Source: Imhoffiella purpurea (GTDB lineage Bacteria; Pseudomonadota; Gammaproteobacteria; Chromatiales; Chromatiaceae). From it: a DNA stretch of 60,835 nucleotides. Both the position numbers and the translations under genes were made by a program. Of the stretch, positions 35,001 through 48,100 are shown piece by piece. Position 1 is the first letter of the stretch, and every line of letters begins with the position of its first letter. The stretch spans positions 1 to 60,835 of the forward strand of contig NZ_AONC01000067.1 of the NCBI RefSeq assembly GCF_000585215.1. Direction: 5' to 3'. Below the pieces are notes generated by a model, which saw nothing but the letters and a program-made list of their open reading frames with translations, was not told where the DNA came from and searched no databases.

Positions 35001-35090
35001 GATGAAATCGGCCGAACCTGCACCGCGCTGGCGGACGAATTGTCGGCGACCATCGAAGCCGTTCGAGCGTCCGTATCCACGGAGGATTGA
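32022..35090 (+). CDS. Hybrid sensor histidine kinase (Cache-HAMP-PAS-HisKA-HATPase-REC-Hpt)
   Basis: The 1,022-residue membrane kinase has a first membrane helix at about residues 13-30, a periplasmic Cache-like sensor to about 295, and a second helix ([17 protein letters not shown]). HAMP is at about 315-370 and PAS at about 380-495. HisKA has the phospho-acceptor His518 in [15 protein letters not shown]. HATPase_c has DSGIGIAP and GGTGLGLAI boxes. The receiver has Asp812 in LMDLQMPG. The C-terminal Hpt has His962 in [10 protein letters not shown] complete phosphorelay up to Hpt is present, but no cognate output regulator is encoded nearby. The adjacent anchored binding protein likely presents the ligand to its sensor domain. 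Confidence 0.9.
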   Translation: MKGPLAFDSVRKRLGFWFFLVTLLPLSLAAAIQYQMQASSIRDEAISKLTAIRDLKIAQINTWLDEREHDLLMLAQHWSLSSARPVPASAEPSTLRQRFQSYLELSEDYDEIFLIDARTGRIEVSTRPGTEGTSAADREYFVEALERREVFVSDIAHSRTLGRPALVLSLALRTRTAPQEVAGVLAIRIDLESSLYGILGDRTGLGATGESLIVNEQVVAVSRLREEPESPLSLRIHAKPAVMASQGATGVIETQDYRGIQVLAAFSYLPKTRWGFVVKENLSEIHAPIARMLRQISFLMLVSILGVSLLSVLLANTLNAPIHHLTGVANRLRQGDFGARSGLSRPDEIGLLSRTFDFMADAVQKALRDSQESADKFRQIAETIREIFWLMDADAQRFVYVSPAYEAILGAPTRALYEDATLWLKSVHPEDRDRLSALRIRCAEYDIQYRIIRPDGTETWVQEQASPIRDDAGRVTRLAGVAADITARKQAEAELVQAKQAADAANQAKSTFLANMSHEIRTPMNAILGLTHLLRRDGSTPEQVQRLIKIEDSGRHLLFILNDILDLSKIEAGRLELENTNFPLETILDHVRSLIWEQAQAKGLTVTLDGDDVPLWLRGDPTRLRQALLNYASNAVKFTDSGTVDLRAILLEEADGKLLVRFEVRDSGIGIAPDKLHKLFEAFEQTDVSTTRRYGGTGLGLAITRRLARLMGGDAGAESEPGSGSLFWFTARLERGEAEAPSVADDSTQHAEAALRRRHSGARLLMAEDNPINREVALEMLERTGLIVEVAEDGRQALEKARDRDYDIILMDLQMPGLNGLDAARAIRSLSRHLSTPIIAMTANAFDDDRRECRDAGMNDFVAKPVEPEHLFNTLLHWLPSGAPVKTSRPMDAAGTNETGMDQRIASIPGLDASRGLVSARGSMRIYRRLLTIFAEHHGSDPDRLLQSLARGDAAEIGRIAHALKGSAGGVGAIRVQERAHDLNALVRSEAGMDEIGRTCTALADELSATIEAVRASVSTED

Positions 35091-35229
35091 ATCCCCAAAC
35101 CGTCACCGCACCCATTATCGGATGATATAAACTTGATGCCGGACAGTGGACCGGACCCGTGAGATCCAGCTGTTGCCGCGCGTCCTGCTGCCACATGACC
35201 TGCTGCCACACATTATGGAGGACGATCCA

Positions 35230-35760
35230 GTGACCGAAGCGAACGAAGCGATCCAGGAGCAAGGGCCCGAAGTCGACGCAGCGGAGACCGAGGATCTCAG
35301 TACCCTGGAACGGTCCAATCGGCTGATCAGACAGTTCGTGCTCTGGAGCGCCGGCGGCGGGCTCATCCCCGTCCCTCTCCTCGACATCAGCGCCATCTAT
35401 GCCGCCCAGGTCACCATGATCGCCAAAATGACCAAGATCTACGGCATTCCCTTTTCCGAGCACACGTTCAAGAATCTGCTGTGGCCGCTGTTCGGCTCCC
35501 TCGGCCTGGTACCCGTGACCACGGGGCTGGTCGCATCCGTCATGAAGGTGGTTCCAGGCATCGGACATCTGCTCAGCTCGCTGAGCATGCCGGTCATGGC
35601 CGGCGCCATCACCTACGCCACCGGCAAGATCTTCGCCACCCATTTCGAGGCGGGCGGCACACTGCTCGACTTCGATCCCGAGCAGATGAAGGACCATTAC
35701 AAGGCGCTCTTCGAAGAAGGCAAGCACGAGGCCCGACAAGCCGCCGAGACCAAGGCATGA
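35230..35760 (+). CDS. DUF697-domain membrane protein
   Basis: The 176-residue protein has an acidic N-terminus. Its DUF697-like body contains GGGLIPVPLLDISAIYAAQV, a KIYGIPFSEH segment and two hydrophobic hairpins (LVPVTTGLVASVMKVVPGIG). The C-terminus is charged. DUF697 is also found at the end of YcjF and GTPase proteins, but no GTPase domain is present here. GTG 35230 was chosen because GGAGG lies 8 bases upstream. A nearby in-frame ATG at 35215 overlaps that ribosome-binding site. Function unknown. Confidence 0.7.
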   Translation: MTEANEAIQEQGPEVDAAETEDLSTLERSNRLIRQFVLWSAGGGLIPVPLLDISAIYAAQVTMIAKMTKIYGIPFSEHTFKNLLWPLFGSLGLVPVTTGLVASVMKVVPGIGHLLSSLSMPVMAGAITYATGKIFATHFEAGGTLLDFDPEQMKDHYKALFEEGKHEARQAAETKA

Positions 35761-35791
35761 GGAAGCCCCCCGATGATGGCCGCTGCCGCTC

Positions 35792-35983
35792 ATGCTCATT
35801 CCCGTGAACCCCTATCTGATCCTATTGCTGCCCTTCCTCGTCGTCTCCTGGTTTCTGGGATACCTGGGACGTGACTTCAAATACGGATTTTGGGGAAACT
35901 TCGTCATCAGCCTGGTCTTCACGCCGGTCATCGGCCTGATCGTGCTTCTCGCACAGGACCGGAGATCGCCCGTCAAGCGCTGA
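35792..35983 (+). CDS. Small two-helix membrane protein
   Basis: The 63-residue protein consists of two hydrophobic segments (ILLLPFLVVSWFLGYLG and FVISLVFTPVIGLIVLLAQ) joined by RDFKYGFWGN, with a basic C-terminus. It resembles small inner-membrane proteins of unknown function often found in gammaproteobacteria. It lies 31 bp after the DUF697 gene and may be co-transcribed. Confidence 0.55.
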   Translation: MLIPVNPYLILLLPFLVVSWFLGYLGRDFKYGFWGNFVISLVFTPVIGLIVLLAQDRRSPVKR

Positions 35984-36100
35984 ACCGGACGCGCGGGGTG
36001 CTTGGTGGAGTCTTGGATTCCCAAGGTTCTCGGACCGAACGGAACAGTCTCGTTTTCCCACGGAGGCGTCGGCGCGCCGCCCCGTGGGGATGGCCCCAGA

Positions 36101-36117
36101 TCCAGCCCCAGGCTGGA
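36101..36117 (+). terminator. Small hairpin upstream of the NRPS gene
   Basis: TCCAGCC (36101-36107) and GGCTGGA (36111-36117) pair perfectly around CCA. It lies 22 bp before the giant gene and 118 bp after the small membrane protein. It could be a terminator for the upstream genes or a leader structure. No T-run or clear promoter was recognised here. Confidence 0.3.
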
Positions 36118-36138
36118 CCCTGTATGGAATAGAGGTCG

Positions 36139-39100
36139 ATGCAGAAGGGCAGCTCGGTGGCGAAGGCATCCCACAGCTTAGATAGCGAAAATACCCCAGG
36201 CTCGCATCCCAGACTCGGGCTGACCAGTCTGCAACAGGAGTTGTGGCTGTCCCATCGCACGCTGCCGGACGACCACCCAGGGATCAGCTGCGGCGGTCTG
36301 TTCGAGCTCGACGACCGTCCCGACCCCGACCTGCTCCGCGAGGCCCTCGGCGTCCTGGTCCGGCACTTTCCGCTCCTCTCCGCCACGCTGCGCGAAGAAT
36401 CCGGTCCCTTTCCGGTCATCGAAACCCGGGTCTGGAACGAGCCCGATTTCACCTTCGTCGACCTCGCCGACCGGCCGGATCCGGTGGCCGCGGCGCATGA
36501 CTGGATCGCCGATTTCGTCGAGCGGCCCTTCGTCCCGCTGGGCGGGGCACTCTGCCGCTTCGCCCTGATCGCGACGGGTCCGCATTCGGCCTCCTTCGTC
36601 AACCGCTTCTTCCATGTCGCCGCAGACGGCATCGTCTGTATCGCCCACTACAACGTCCTGACCTCGATCTACAACGACCTTCGGGAGGGCCGGCCGGTCG
36701 CCCTCGGTCCCGTGCAGGATTGGGCCGACGACCTGGAACAGGACCGCAGACATCTGGCCTCCGAGCGCGGACGCAAGGACCGGGATTTCTGGCGCGAACG
36801 GCTCCCGGCGCTGCCCACCGAACCCCTCTTCACCCCGAGACCCGGATGCCCGGACCGCATCGAGACCATCTCCCGTCTGGAATACGATCTGTCCGCCGAC
36901 TTCTCGCGGCGGCTGGACGCCTGCGCGGCCCGACACGGATCCAGCCCGTCCAGCGTCCTGCTCGGCCTGCATCTGACCGCCCTGTCGCGTCTCTACGACG
37001 CCGAGCGTCTGGTGCTGCACCTGCCCCTGCGGTTCGGGGAACAGCGCGATCAGTGGTGCTTTCACGGACACCGAGTCAGCCTCTGTCCACTGGGGGTGGA
37101 GATCGGCCCCGGCCTCTCCTTCGCCGGGCTGCTCGACGCGATCCGAAAGGGCATGCTGGCCCTGCTCAGGCGGGCCCGCACCCCCTATCAGAGCGTGCTG
37201 CGCGAGGGCGGCGGGCATCTGGATCTCGCCCGCACCTGGGACGCCAATTTCAATTTCATCTCCATGCCGGCCGACGGCCGGTTCGGCGCGGCCAAGGTGC
37301 GCGTGGGAATCCCGTTGACCAGCCGGTTCGATCCGGTGCTCTTCGGGATCTATGTCATTCAGGTGATCGGAGACGCGGGCCTGCACCTCTCCATCGACTA
37401 CAGCGACAACCACTTCGGCCGCGAGGACGTGCTCCGCTATCTGGAGCGGCTGGATCTGGTGCTCGACCAGGTGCTCGCCGATCCGGATCGGCCTCTGGCC
37501 GAAGGAGGCGTGCTCCTGGAAGCGGAGCGCTCCGCTATCGAGGACTGGCAGACCGGGGCGCGCCGGGACTACCTGCGAGGCACCATCCCGGCCCTGTTCG
37601 AGCGGTCTGCCGCCCTCCGAGGACCGGCCGCCGCCGTCCGCGCCGAAGGTGGCGACATCTCCTATCAGGAGCTCTCGACCCGGTCCGATCGCATCGCCGC
37701 CTGGCTGCTGGACGCGGGGGTCCGGCCGTCGGAGGTCGTCGCCGTACTGGCCCGCCGGGACGCGGCCCTGCCCGAGACGATCCTCGGCATCATGAAGGCC
37801 GGGGCCGTCTATCTGCCGGTGGACCCGGACTATCCCGCCGAGCGGGTCGACTTGATGCTGCGCGACTCGGGGGCGCGCAAGATCCTCGCACTCGATGACG
37901 AGGATCTCGGGCGCTTCGCCGAGCGCCTCGGTCTGGAGCGCCCACCCGCCGAACTGCCACCCGCCCCTCCACTGCCCGAGATCGGCGAGGACGACCCGGC
38001 CTATCTCATCTACACCTCGGGTTCGACCGGCACGCCCAAGGGCGTGCTCCTCGCCCATCGCGGCTTCGTCAACATGATCCAGGCCCAGATCGAGGACTTC
38101 GGGATCCGTGCCGAGGACCGCGTCCTCCAGTTCGCCTCGCCCTCGTTCGACGCCTCGCTCTCGGAGATCTTCATGGCACTCCTGGCCGGGGCCTGTCTCT
38201 GTCCGGTCCCGCGCGCCCTGATCGACGAGCCCTGGAGACTTCGCGAGCGGATGCGCGCGCTCGGGATCGGTGTCGCCACCTTCCCCCCGGCCTATCTGCG
38301 TCTCTTCGGACGCGAGCCCCTGGGACTCAGGGTGCTGATCACCGCCGGAGAGCCTCCAGTTCCGGAGGATGCGCGTCATTACGCGGCCGAGCTCCGGTAT
38401 TTCAACGCCTACGGCCCGACCGAGGCATCGGTCTGCGCCGCCATGACCCGGATCGATCCGGAATCCGCCGAACGCAGCATCCATCACATCGGCCGGCCCA
38501 TCGCCAACAGCATGGCCTGCATCCTCGACACCCGGGGCCGGCAGGTCGCCCCCGGCATCCCGGGTGAGCTCTGCCTGGCCGGACCCGGTCTCGCACTGGG
38601 CTATCTGAACCGGCCGGACCTGACGGCCGAGCGCTTCGTCGAGGCCGGCTTCGCGCCCGGTCTGCGGCTCTACCGGACGGGAGACCGGGCACTCTGGGAC
38701 ACGGAGGGCGGGATCGTCCTCATGGGACGTCTCGACGAGCAGGTCAAGATCCGGGGGCACCGGATCGAGCCGGGCGAGGTGGGCGCGGTCCTGGAGGGGC
38801 ATCCGGACGTCGCCCGGGCGGCGGCGCTGGCCCTGCCGGTCCAGGACCGGGGACTGGATCTGATCGCCTTCTTCGTGCCCCGGGAGCCCAACCGCATCGA
38901 CGAGGAGGCGTTGCGGGCCTGGCTGGCGCAGCGCCTCCCCGCCTACATGCTGCCGAGCCGGCTGATCCCGCTCGACGCGCTTCCGCTCGCCCCCACCGGC
39001 AAGGTGGACCGTCAGGCACTGGCGGGGCTCGTCCGACGGATGTCCGAGGAATCGGGAGACGGGACCGAGACCGCCGACGGATTGGAGACCGAGGTCCTGG

Positions 39101-42100
39101 AGGTCGTCCGCGAGGTGCTCGGGATCCGGGTCTCGTCGCTGGAGACGGATTTCTTCGCCCTGGGGGGAGATTCCATCCGCCTCATCGATCTCGGCCGGGC
39201 CCTGGCCGCCCGCTTCGGGCGCGACCTCTCCACCCGCCGCCTGCTGGCCGACTCCTCGGTGCGCGGCATCGCCTCGGCCCTGCGCGACACCCACGAGACC
39301 GCCCCCGACGCGCGGGAGACGGACGAACCGCTACCGCTCAGCCGGGGACAGTTCCAGCTCTGGACGCTCGACCAGATCCAGGGACCCTCGGCGCGCTACA
39401 ACATGCCCTTCGCCCTGGAGATCGAGTGCGACTCACTGGACGAGGAGCGGCTGATCGCGGCGCTGGTCGCGGCGGTGGACGCCCAGCCTGCCTGCCGGCA
39501 GGCGATCGAGGGCGACATCGACCGACCCCGCTGGCGCCCGCTGCCGACGTCCGGATTGCGTCCCTCGCGCGAGGACCTGAGCGCCGAGGCGGATCCGGAA
39601 GCGGTCTGCGACCGGCTCTTCCAGGAACAGATCCACCGCCCATTCGACTTGACCCGTGCACCGCTGCTGCGCGCCATGCTGGTCCGGCTGGACCGGCGCC
39701 GCGCGCGCCTGCTGCTGGTCGTCCACCACATCGTCGGCGACGGGCTCAGCCTGCATCTGATCCTCGCCGATCTCTTCCGCGCCCTGGACGGGCATGCCCC
39801 CATGGTGCGCCCGCGACGGCAGCTCGCCGACTGGGTCGCCTCCGAGTCGGCCTACCTGGAAGGCCCAGAAGCCGAGGAGGATCTAAACTGGTGGCGGGGA
39901 CGTCTCGACCCGCTCCCACCTCGGCTCGATCTGTTCCGGGGTCCACGACCGGCACTGAAATCCGCCGAGGGCGATCTGATCCGTCTGCCGCTCGCGCCCG
40001 AGGTCCGCGACGGTCTGGAGTCACTGGCCGACCGGGCCGGTGTGACACGGCTGGCTTGCTTCCTCTCGCTGGTGCTGCGCTTCCTGGCCCATGAAACCGA
40101 AGCGCGAGATCCGGCCGTGGCCCTGCCGGCCGGTCTGCGCGAGGGATCGGGGCTCCAGGATCTCGCCGGATATTTCGTCAACACATTGGTGCTGCGCGCC
40201 TCCGACTCTCTCATCGGGACGGACGAGGCCGCGACGGCCGCGCTGGAGGCCTCCCGGATCCTGCGCGAGGCGGTCGGACACGGCCGCTATCCCTTCCCCA
40301 TGCTGGCCGAGCGTCTGGGCGGCGAACGCGATCCCTCCCGCTCGCCGCTGGTCGACGTCCTGGTGACCGAGATCGACGAGTCCGCACTCTTCGAGGGACT
40401 GGTCCCGCCGCCCGGCATGCGGGTTCGCCCCATCGACTCCGTCCTCCGTGCCTCCAAGCTGGACACCAGCTTCATCCTCCACCGCCGCCCGGACGCCAGC
40501 GCGCTGGTGCTCGAATACGACACCCGTCTCGCCGGACGCGAGGAGGCGGAGGATCTGCTGAACCGCTTCCACGCCTTCTGCGCCGCCGAGCTCGCCGGAA
40601 GAGCCGCGCCGGCCGAGGGCGTCGCGCCGAACCGGATCGCCGAGCAGCTCGAAGCGGTCTGGCGGCAGGTGCTGGGCGTCGAGACGGCCGACGCTGAGAG
40701 CAACTTCTTCTCCTGCGGCGGCGACTCCATCAAGGCCATCCAGATCGTCGGTCAGCTCAGACGCCTGGGCCTGTCCGGGATCGTCCCGGGCGACCTCTTC
40801 ACCCACCCGACCCTGGGTCAGATCAGGTCGCGGCTCGCCGAGGCCGAGCCATCGACCTCCCGGCACCCAGCCGCCCGCCCGGATGGAGCGGTCCGGCTGC
40901 TCCCCATGCAGGAGCGGCTGCTGAGACGTCATCCGGAGCACTGGCGGCGCTTCCACATGGTGCTGCCGCTGGCCGTGAGTTCCGGGTACGAGAGCGCACG
41001 CCTGAGACGCGGCGTGGAGGAGCTGCCCGCACGTCACCCGATCCTGGGCCTGGTCTTCTCCGCGGACGGCACCGCCCGTCTGCCGGAGGAAGGCGCCGCC
41101 GGAATCTGGGAGGAGATCGAGGCATCGGCGGACCTGCCAGACCAGAGGCTCGTCGCCGAGGCAGCCGAACGGCTCTTCGCGCGTCTCGACCCCGAATCCG
41201 GCCGACTCGTCGGCGCGGTTCTCGTCCACCGAGGCGAACGCCGCCTGCTGCTCCTCGGCGGTCATCATCTGGTCCTGGACGTCGTGTCGCTGGACCTGCT
41301 GCGCCGCGAGCTCCAGTGGTTCTGCGAGCATTCCGATTGGCCGGATCCCGGGGAGGACTTCCCAGGCGCACTGGCCTGGGCACAGCGGCTCGATGCCGCC
41401 CGAACCGAGGACCGCTGGCAGTTCGAGGCGAAGCGATGGCTGGAGATCTGCCGGACCGCCACGGCGCCCCTGCCGGGACTGAGACCCAACGCCACTGACC
41501 GGGCCGGGGACCGGGTGCCGCTCATCCGAAGACTGACGGCGGAGCTGCCGACCGAACGACCCCGCGTCCGGCTCCTGGCCGGACTGGCCCGGGCACTGCA
41601 CGCGCTCGGCACCCGAGGTCCGGTGATGGTCGAGCTGGAGAGCCACGGACGCGAGCCGGCCTTCCCGGATCTCGACGTCGGCGACACGCCGGGCTGGCTC
41701 ACACTCTGCGCCCCGCTCCAGCTCATGCCAAGCGACCGGATCGAGGAGGCGGTGCTGGAGCGCTGGTTCTCCGAACTGAGTCATAACGGTCTCGGCTTCT
41801 CCATCCTCGCCCGGGCCGAGCCCGAACGCTTCGACTATCGCCCCCAGATCGCCTTCAACTACCTAGGGAGCCTGACTGCTTCCGACGGCGAGGGTCTCTC
41901 CCCGCTGCCCGATCTGGCCCTGCCCGGGGCCATCCCGGGACTCATGCATCCCGACTTCTGCCCGGATGCGCCGCTCGACCTCATGGCCTACGTCAGCGGC
42001 GGCGAGCTGGTCCTGCTCGCCTATTTCTCCCCCGCCCGGCTCGACGCGGGGCATATCGAGGCCCTGCTCGACGCCTGGGTGGACGCCCTCGCCGCGCGAC

Positions 42101-45100
42101 CGGAACCGACGCCCGAACGCCTCGACCTGGCCGCCCGCGCCGACTGCCGTCCGGAGGAGATCGAGACCATCCTGGCGCCGACACCGGCCCAGGCATCCAT
42201 GCTGTTCCAGCGAGAACTCGACGGGGCCGGCTCCGGGATCTACGCCCAGCAGATCGGATTCCGCCTGCTGGGCCGGCTCGACCCGACCCGGCTCGCCCAG
42301 GCCTGGGGCCTGGTCGTCGACCGTCACGCCGCGCTGCGCGGTCTCTTTCCCGAGGACCGCGACGGCGAGCCACGCTGGCTGATCCTCCGCCGCGGACGCA
42401 CCCTCTTCGAATACCAGGATCTGACCGCCCTGCCCGCCTCGCAGCGCGATCTCCGGCTCCAGGAAACCATCGATTCCGCCCTGCGGCGCGGCTTCGACCT
42501 CGATCGCGGTCCGCTCATCCTCTGCACGCTCCTGCGTCTGGACGAGGAGGAGCAGGAACTCTGCTGGACCTTCCATCACATCCTCATGGACGGCTGGTGC
42601 ATCGCCATCCTGCTCCGCGAGCTCTTCGCCGCCCATGCCGCGCTCGTCTCGGGCGAGACGCCCGACCTGCCGCCCCCGCCGCCGCTGCAGCGCTATCTGG
42701 ATTGGCGCCAAGGCCGCGACCGGAGCGGGGCGCTGAGCTACTGGCGGAGCCAGCTCGCCGGACTGAAGACCCATACCTTCATCGCCCCGAACGCGCCGGG
42801 GAACGAGCACGAGTCCCCCGAACCCGGGCATCGCGAAGTGGAATGGCGCTGCGATCCCGAACGGACCCGAGTCATGGGTGCCTGCGCGGCCCGAATGCAG
42901 GTCAGCCAGGCGGTTCTGATTCAGTCGCTCTGGACCCTGCTGCTCGCCTCCGAGCACAGCGACGCCGAGACCCTGGTCTTCGGTCTGGTCAGCGCCGGGC
43001 GGCCCGCCGAGGTCGAGGGCATGGCGTCCATGATCGGGCTCTTCCTCCAGACCCTGCCGGTCGTGGTCCGGCCGGACCCGGACGAGCCCCTGGCCGAGCT
43101 GGCCGGGCGCCTGCAGCGCCAGGCGCTGGAGCGCGCCCCGCACGAATTCCTGCCGCTGGCCGAGATCCAGACCCTGGCCCCGATCGGCGCGCCCCTCTTC
43201 GACCACATCCTGGTCTTCGAGAACTATCCGGCCGACGGGCTCGACCTGCCCGACGCGCCCCGGATCGCCGAGGTGCGCGGGGTCGAGCGGCATCCCTACG
43301 ACCTGGGGCTCTCGGTGATCCCGGGCGCCGAGCTGCGCTTTCGTCTGACCTGGAGCACCGCCCGATTGGGCGAACGGCGGCCGCTGCGCCTCCTCGAACG
43401 CTGGCGGCGGCTCGTCGAAGGGCTGACCGGGGATGCCAACCCCCTCTGCCGCGATCTGATCGACTTGGCGACGCCCGGACCCGAGACGGCCATCCCGACC
43501 GCCTTCAACGACACTACCCGTCCCTATCCCAGGAACGAGACCATCGACCGTCTGTTCCTGGAGATGGCCTCGCGACGTCCCGAGGCCCCGGCCATGCTCG
43601 GATCGGACGGCGCGATCTGGACCTACGCCGACCTGGAACGTCTGTCCGGCGCGGTGGCCGGCGCGCTCGGCCCGCTCGCCCCGGGCGAGCCGGTCGCCCT
43701 CGCCATGGAGCGTGGTCCCCTGGCGGTTCCGGTCATGCTCGGCATCCTCCGGGCGGGCGGCTGCTATCTGCCCATCGACCTCAAGAATCCGCCGGCACGC
43801 ATCTCGGGCATGCTGGACGCCGCCGCCTGCCGGATCCTGGTGCACGACGCGACCGGGCTCGCCGCACTGCCCGCCGACGCAGGGCCGCGTTTTCTCCCGG
43901 TCGAGACGCTTCTCGCCGCCCGGGCCGGGGACACGGCTCCGGCGATGGAAGGATCGAACCGAACCGCCCTGGATCCGGCCTGCATCATGTTCACCTCGGG
44001 CTCCACCGGGGCGCCCAAGGGCGTCCTGGTGCCCCATCGCGCGGTGGTGCGCCTGGTCCGCAACAACGGCTTTCTCGATATCGGGCCGGACGAACGATTC
44101 CTGCAGGCCGGCCCGCTCGGCTTCGACGCCTCCACCCTGGAGATCTGGGGACCGCTGCTCAACGGCGCCGCGCTCGGTTTCATCTCGGACGAGGATCTGC
44201 TCACGCCGGGCGGTCTGTGCCGGACCATCGCCGAGCGGGGCATCGGCCTCATGTGGCTCACCAGCTCGCTCTGCAACCTGCTGGTCGACGAGGATCCCGC
44301 CACCTTCCAAGGTCTGCGGGTCCTGCTCACCGGCGGCGAGGCCCTGAGCCCGGCGCACATGGCCCGGCTCATGGACGCCTGTCCCGATCTGGCGGTCCTG
44401 AACGGATACGGTCCCACCGAGAACGCGACCTTCACCACCACCCACCGGATCGGGCGCTCCGACCTCGACAGCGGCCGGATCCCCATCGGCCGGCCGGTGG
44501 GCAACACCCGGGTCCATGTGGTGCGTCCGGACGGCCGCCCGGCCGAGCTCGGCGAATGGGGCGAGCTCTGCGCCGCCGGAGACGGCCTGGCGCTGGGCTA
44601 TGTCGGCCGCGCGGACCTGACCGCCGCCCAGTTCGTCGAGCTGCCTCCGCCCATCGCCGAGCGGGTCTACCGGACCGGCGACATCGTCCGCTGGCGGCCG
44701 GACGGCCGGCTCGAATTCCAGGGCCGCCGCGACTCACAGGTCAAGGTGCGCGGCTACCGGATCGAGCTCGCCGAGATCGAATCGGCGCTGAACGCGCTGC
44801 CCGGCGTCCTGCAGTCCGCGGTGCTCGCGGACGGAGAGGGCGAGGACCGGCGTCTGCTCGCCTGCGTCCGGGTCGAAGAGGGCCGGAACGGGAATCTGGC
44901 GGCCGAGCTGGCCGAACGCCTGCCCTCCTACATGATTCCGGAGCGCATCCAGATCCTAGGCGCGCTTCCGCTCACCGCCAGCGGCAAGCTCGACCGGACC
45001 ACCCTGCTCGCCATGGCCAGTGGCCCCGATCCCCGGCCGGCCGCCGGCCCATCCGCCGCGCTCGAAGACCGGGTGGCGGCACTCTTCGCCGAGGTACTGG

Positions 45101-48100
45101 AGACCGAGGTCCCCTCGCCCGAGGCCGATTTCTTCGATCTGGGCGGTCACAGCCTCAAGGCGATGCGTCTGCTGGCCCGTTTGCGAACGGGTCTCGGGGT
45201 CGAGATCTCGCTGCGCGACGTCCTGGCCCATACCAGCGTCCGGGCGCTCGCCGGGCGCCTCCGCACGCTGCAGGACGGCGGTGCCCCGGCCCCGGACGCC
45301 ATCCCGGCGCTGGGCGAGCTGGGGGACTACCCGCTCTCCAGCGGTCAGGAGCGGCTCTGGTTCCTCCAGCACCTGCAGCCCGAGAGCAGCGTCTATAACG
45401 TGCCCTTCGCGGCCCGGATCGACGCCGGGATCGACGCCCCCCTGCTGCGGCGGGCCCTGCGTCTGGTGGAGGAACGCCAGGACGCGCTGCGTCTGCGGGT
45501 CCCGGCGGGCAGCGACGGCCAGGCGCCCCGCCAGACCCTGGCGCCGCCGGGCCGGCTCGCCCTGGTCGAGGAGGATCTGAGCGGTGTCCCGGATCCGGCC
45601 GGCCGGCTGGCCGAGCGGGTGGACGAGGAGGTGGTCCGGCCCTTCCGCTTCGGGCCGGACGCACCGCTGATCCGGGCCTTCCTCTTCCGCGAAGGCGCGG
45701 ACGGCGGTCTGCTGCTCCTGATCTGTCACCATCTGATCTGCGACGGCTGGTCCGGCGAGGTCTTCCTGCGCGACCTGGGCCTGGCCTGCGCGGCGCTCCG
45801 GGCGGATACCCCCGTCCGCTGGCCGACCCTGCCGGTCCGCTATGTCGACTACGCGGCCTGGCAGCGCGGTTTCCTCGAGGGTCCCGAGGGCCGCGCGCTC
45901 GCCGAGCGCTGGCGGACCCGTCTGACCCCGCTGCCCGAACCCCTGGCCCTGCCGCTCGACCGTCCGCGTCCGGCGGTCCGGGGCTTCGCCGGGGGCGTGC
46001 GGCGCGTCCGGCTCGGGGCCGACCGCACCCAAGCCCTGCGCGAGATCGCCCGCCGTCACGCCACCACCCTCTTCGCGGTGCTGGCCTCGGCAGTCGGGGT
46101 CTTCCTCCATCGCCATACGGGTCAGACCGAGATCCTGGTCGGGGTGCCGGTCGCGGGACGCCAGCGGAGCGAGATCGAGGATCTGGTCGGATTCTTCGTC
46201 AACACCCTGCCGCTGCGCTGCCGTCTCGATCCCGAGGCCAGCGTCTCCCAGCTGCTCGGCGCGCTCTCCGGTGAGTGGCAGGCCTGTCTGGCGGATCAGC
46301 TCTACCCGCTGGAGGCGCTGATCGAGGACCTGCAGGTGCGCCGCGAGGCCTCGCGCAATCCGCTCTTCGACGTGCTCGTCGCCCTGGAGGACGAGGACTG
46401 GACGACCTCCAGCGCGGGCGGCGTCCTCGACCTGAGGCCCTATCCGATCCGCCAGCGCTTCAGCAAGATGGACCTGAGTCTCTATTTCCGCCCGCGCGAC
46501 GGCGGGCTGGAGATCGACCTCGAATACAGCCGCGAGCTGTTCCTGCCGGAGACCGCCGAGCGTCTGGCCGCGCGTCTGCTCCATCTGCTCCAGACACTGC
46601 CCGAGACCTGCCGACAGCCGATCCACCGGCTCGCGATCATGCCCGGGGACGAGTTGGAACGGGTGGTCGAGGGATTCAACGCCACGGATCTGGACTGGGA
46701 CCTGGACGGCGACATCGACGCCCGCTTCCGCGCCCGGGCGGGTCTGGACCCGGAGGCGACCGCCATCCGCTCGGCCGCCGGGATCGAGATCCGCTATGGC
46801 CAGCTGGATCGGGAGGTCGAGCGTCTGGCCGGGGCACTGACCGGCAGCGGGGTCGGACATGGCGATCATGTGGGCGTGAGCTTCCCGCGCTCGCCGGATC
46901 TAATGCGGGTCATCTTCGCCGTGCAGCGGATCGGCGCGGTCTATGTGCCCGTCGTTCCGGGACTGCCTCGGGAGCGGATCCGGGCCATGGTCGAGGATCT
47001 CGGCCGGGTGACGATCGTCGCCGACGAGGACGCGGCGTCGGCACTGCGCGAGGCCGGCGCCCGGGTGCTGACCCTGACCGACCTGGAACGCATCCCGGCC
47101 GCGCCCCTCCCGCCCCGGCCGGCGCCCGGGGATCCGGCCTATGTGCTCTTCACCTCCGGCTCCACCGGCCGGCCCAAGGGGGTGGTGATCGAGCACCGCT
47201 CGGTGCTCAACCGTATCCAGTGGATGCAGTCGCGCTTCCCGCTGGGGCCGGGGGACCTCATCCTGCAGAAGACCCCGGTCTCCTTCGACGTCTCGGTCTG
47301 GGAGCTCTTCTGGTGGTCCTGGACCGGGGCCGCGCTGGCCCAGCTCGAACCGGGCGGCGAGATGGACCCCCCGGCCATGGTCGCGGCGGTGAGCGGGAAC
47401 CGGGCCACGGTCATGCACTTCGTCCCCTCCATGCTGCGGGCCTTCCTCGACCACCTGGAGCGCAGCCCGGACGCCGTTCCCCGTCTGGCCTCGCTGCGCT
47501 GGGTCTTCGCCAGCGGCGAGGCCCTGACCCCGGACCTGGTCGAGCGCTTCAACCGGCTCCTGCACCGGACCAACGGCACCGAGCTCCACAACCTCTACGG
47601 CCCCACCGAGGCCACCGTGGACGTCAGCTGGCAGCCCTGCTCGCCCTTCGAGGAGGGGAGCGGCATCCCCATCGGCCGGCCCATCGCCAATACCCGGCTC
47701 TACGTGCTGGATCCCTTCGGCCAGCCCTGTCCCATCGGGGTGGCGGGCGAGCTGCACATCGGCGGCGTGCAGGTGGCCCGGGGCTATCTGAACCGTCCCG
47801 ATCTCACCGCCGGCGTCTTCGGGGAGGATCCCTTCCGGCCCGGATCGCGTTTCTACCGCACCGGCGACCTGGCCCGCTGGCGCCCGGACGGGGCCGTCGA
47901 ATACCTGGGCCGCACCGACCATCAGGTCAAGGTGCGCGGTTTCCGCATCGAGCTGGGCGAGGTCGAGGCGGCCTGCGAGCGCATCCCGGAGGTGGCCCAG
48001 GCCGTGGTCCGGGTCTCGGAGCTGGCCGGTCTGCCCGCGCTGGAGGCCTTCCTGCTGCCCCGAAACGGGGCTCAGCTGACGCGCGGTCAGATCCGCCGGG

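Noticed and set aside
36178-39294. Minus-strand frame of 1,038 codons opposite module 1
   Set aside because: Antisense shadow of the GC-rich gene; no start signal, no recognisable domain, and many similar frames occur opposite other genes in the window.
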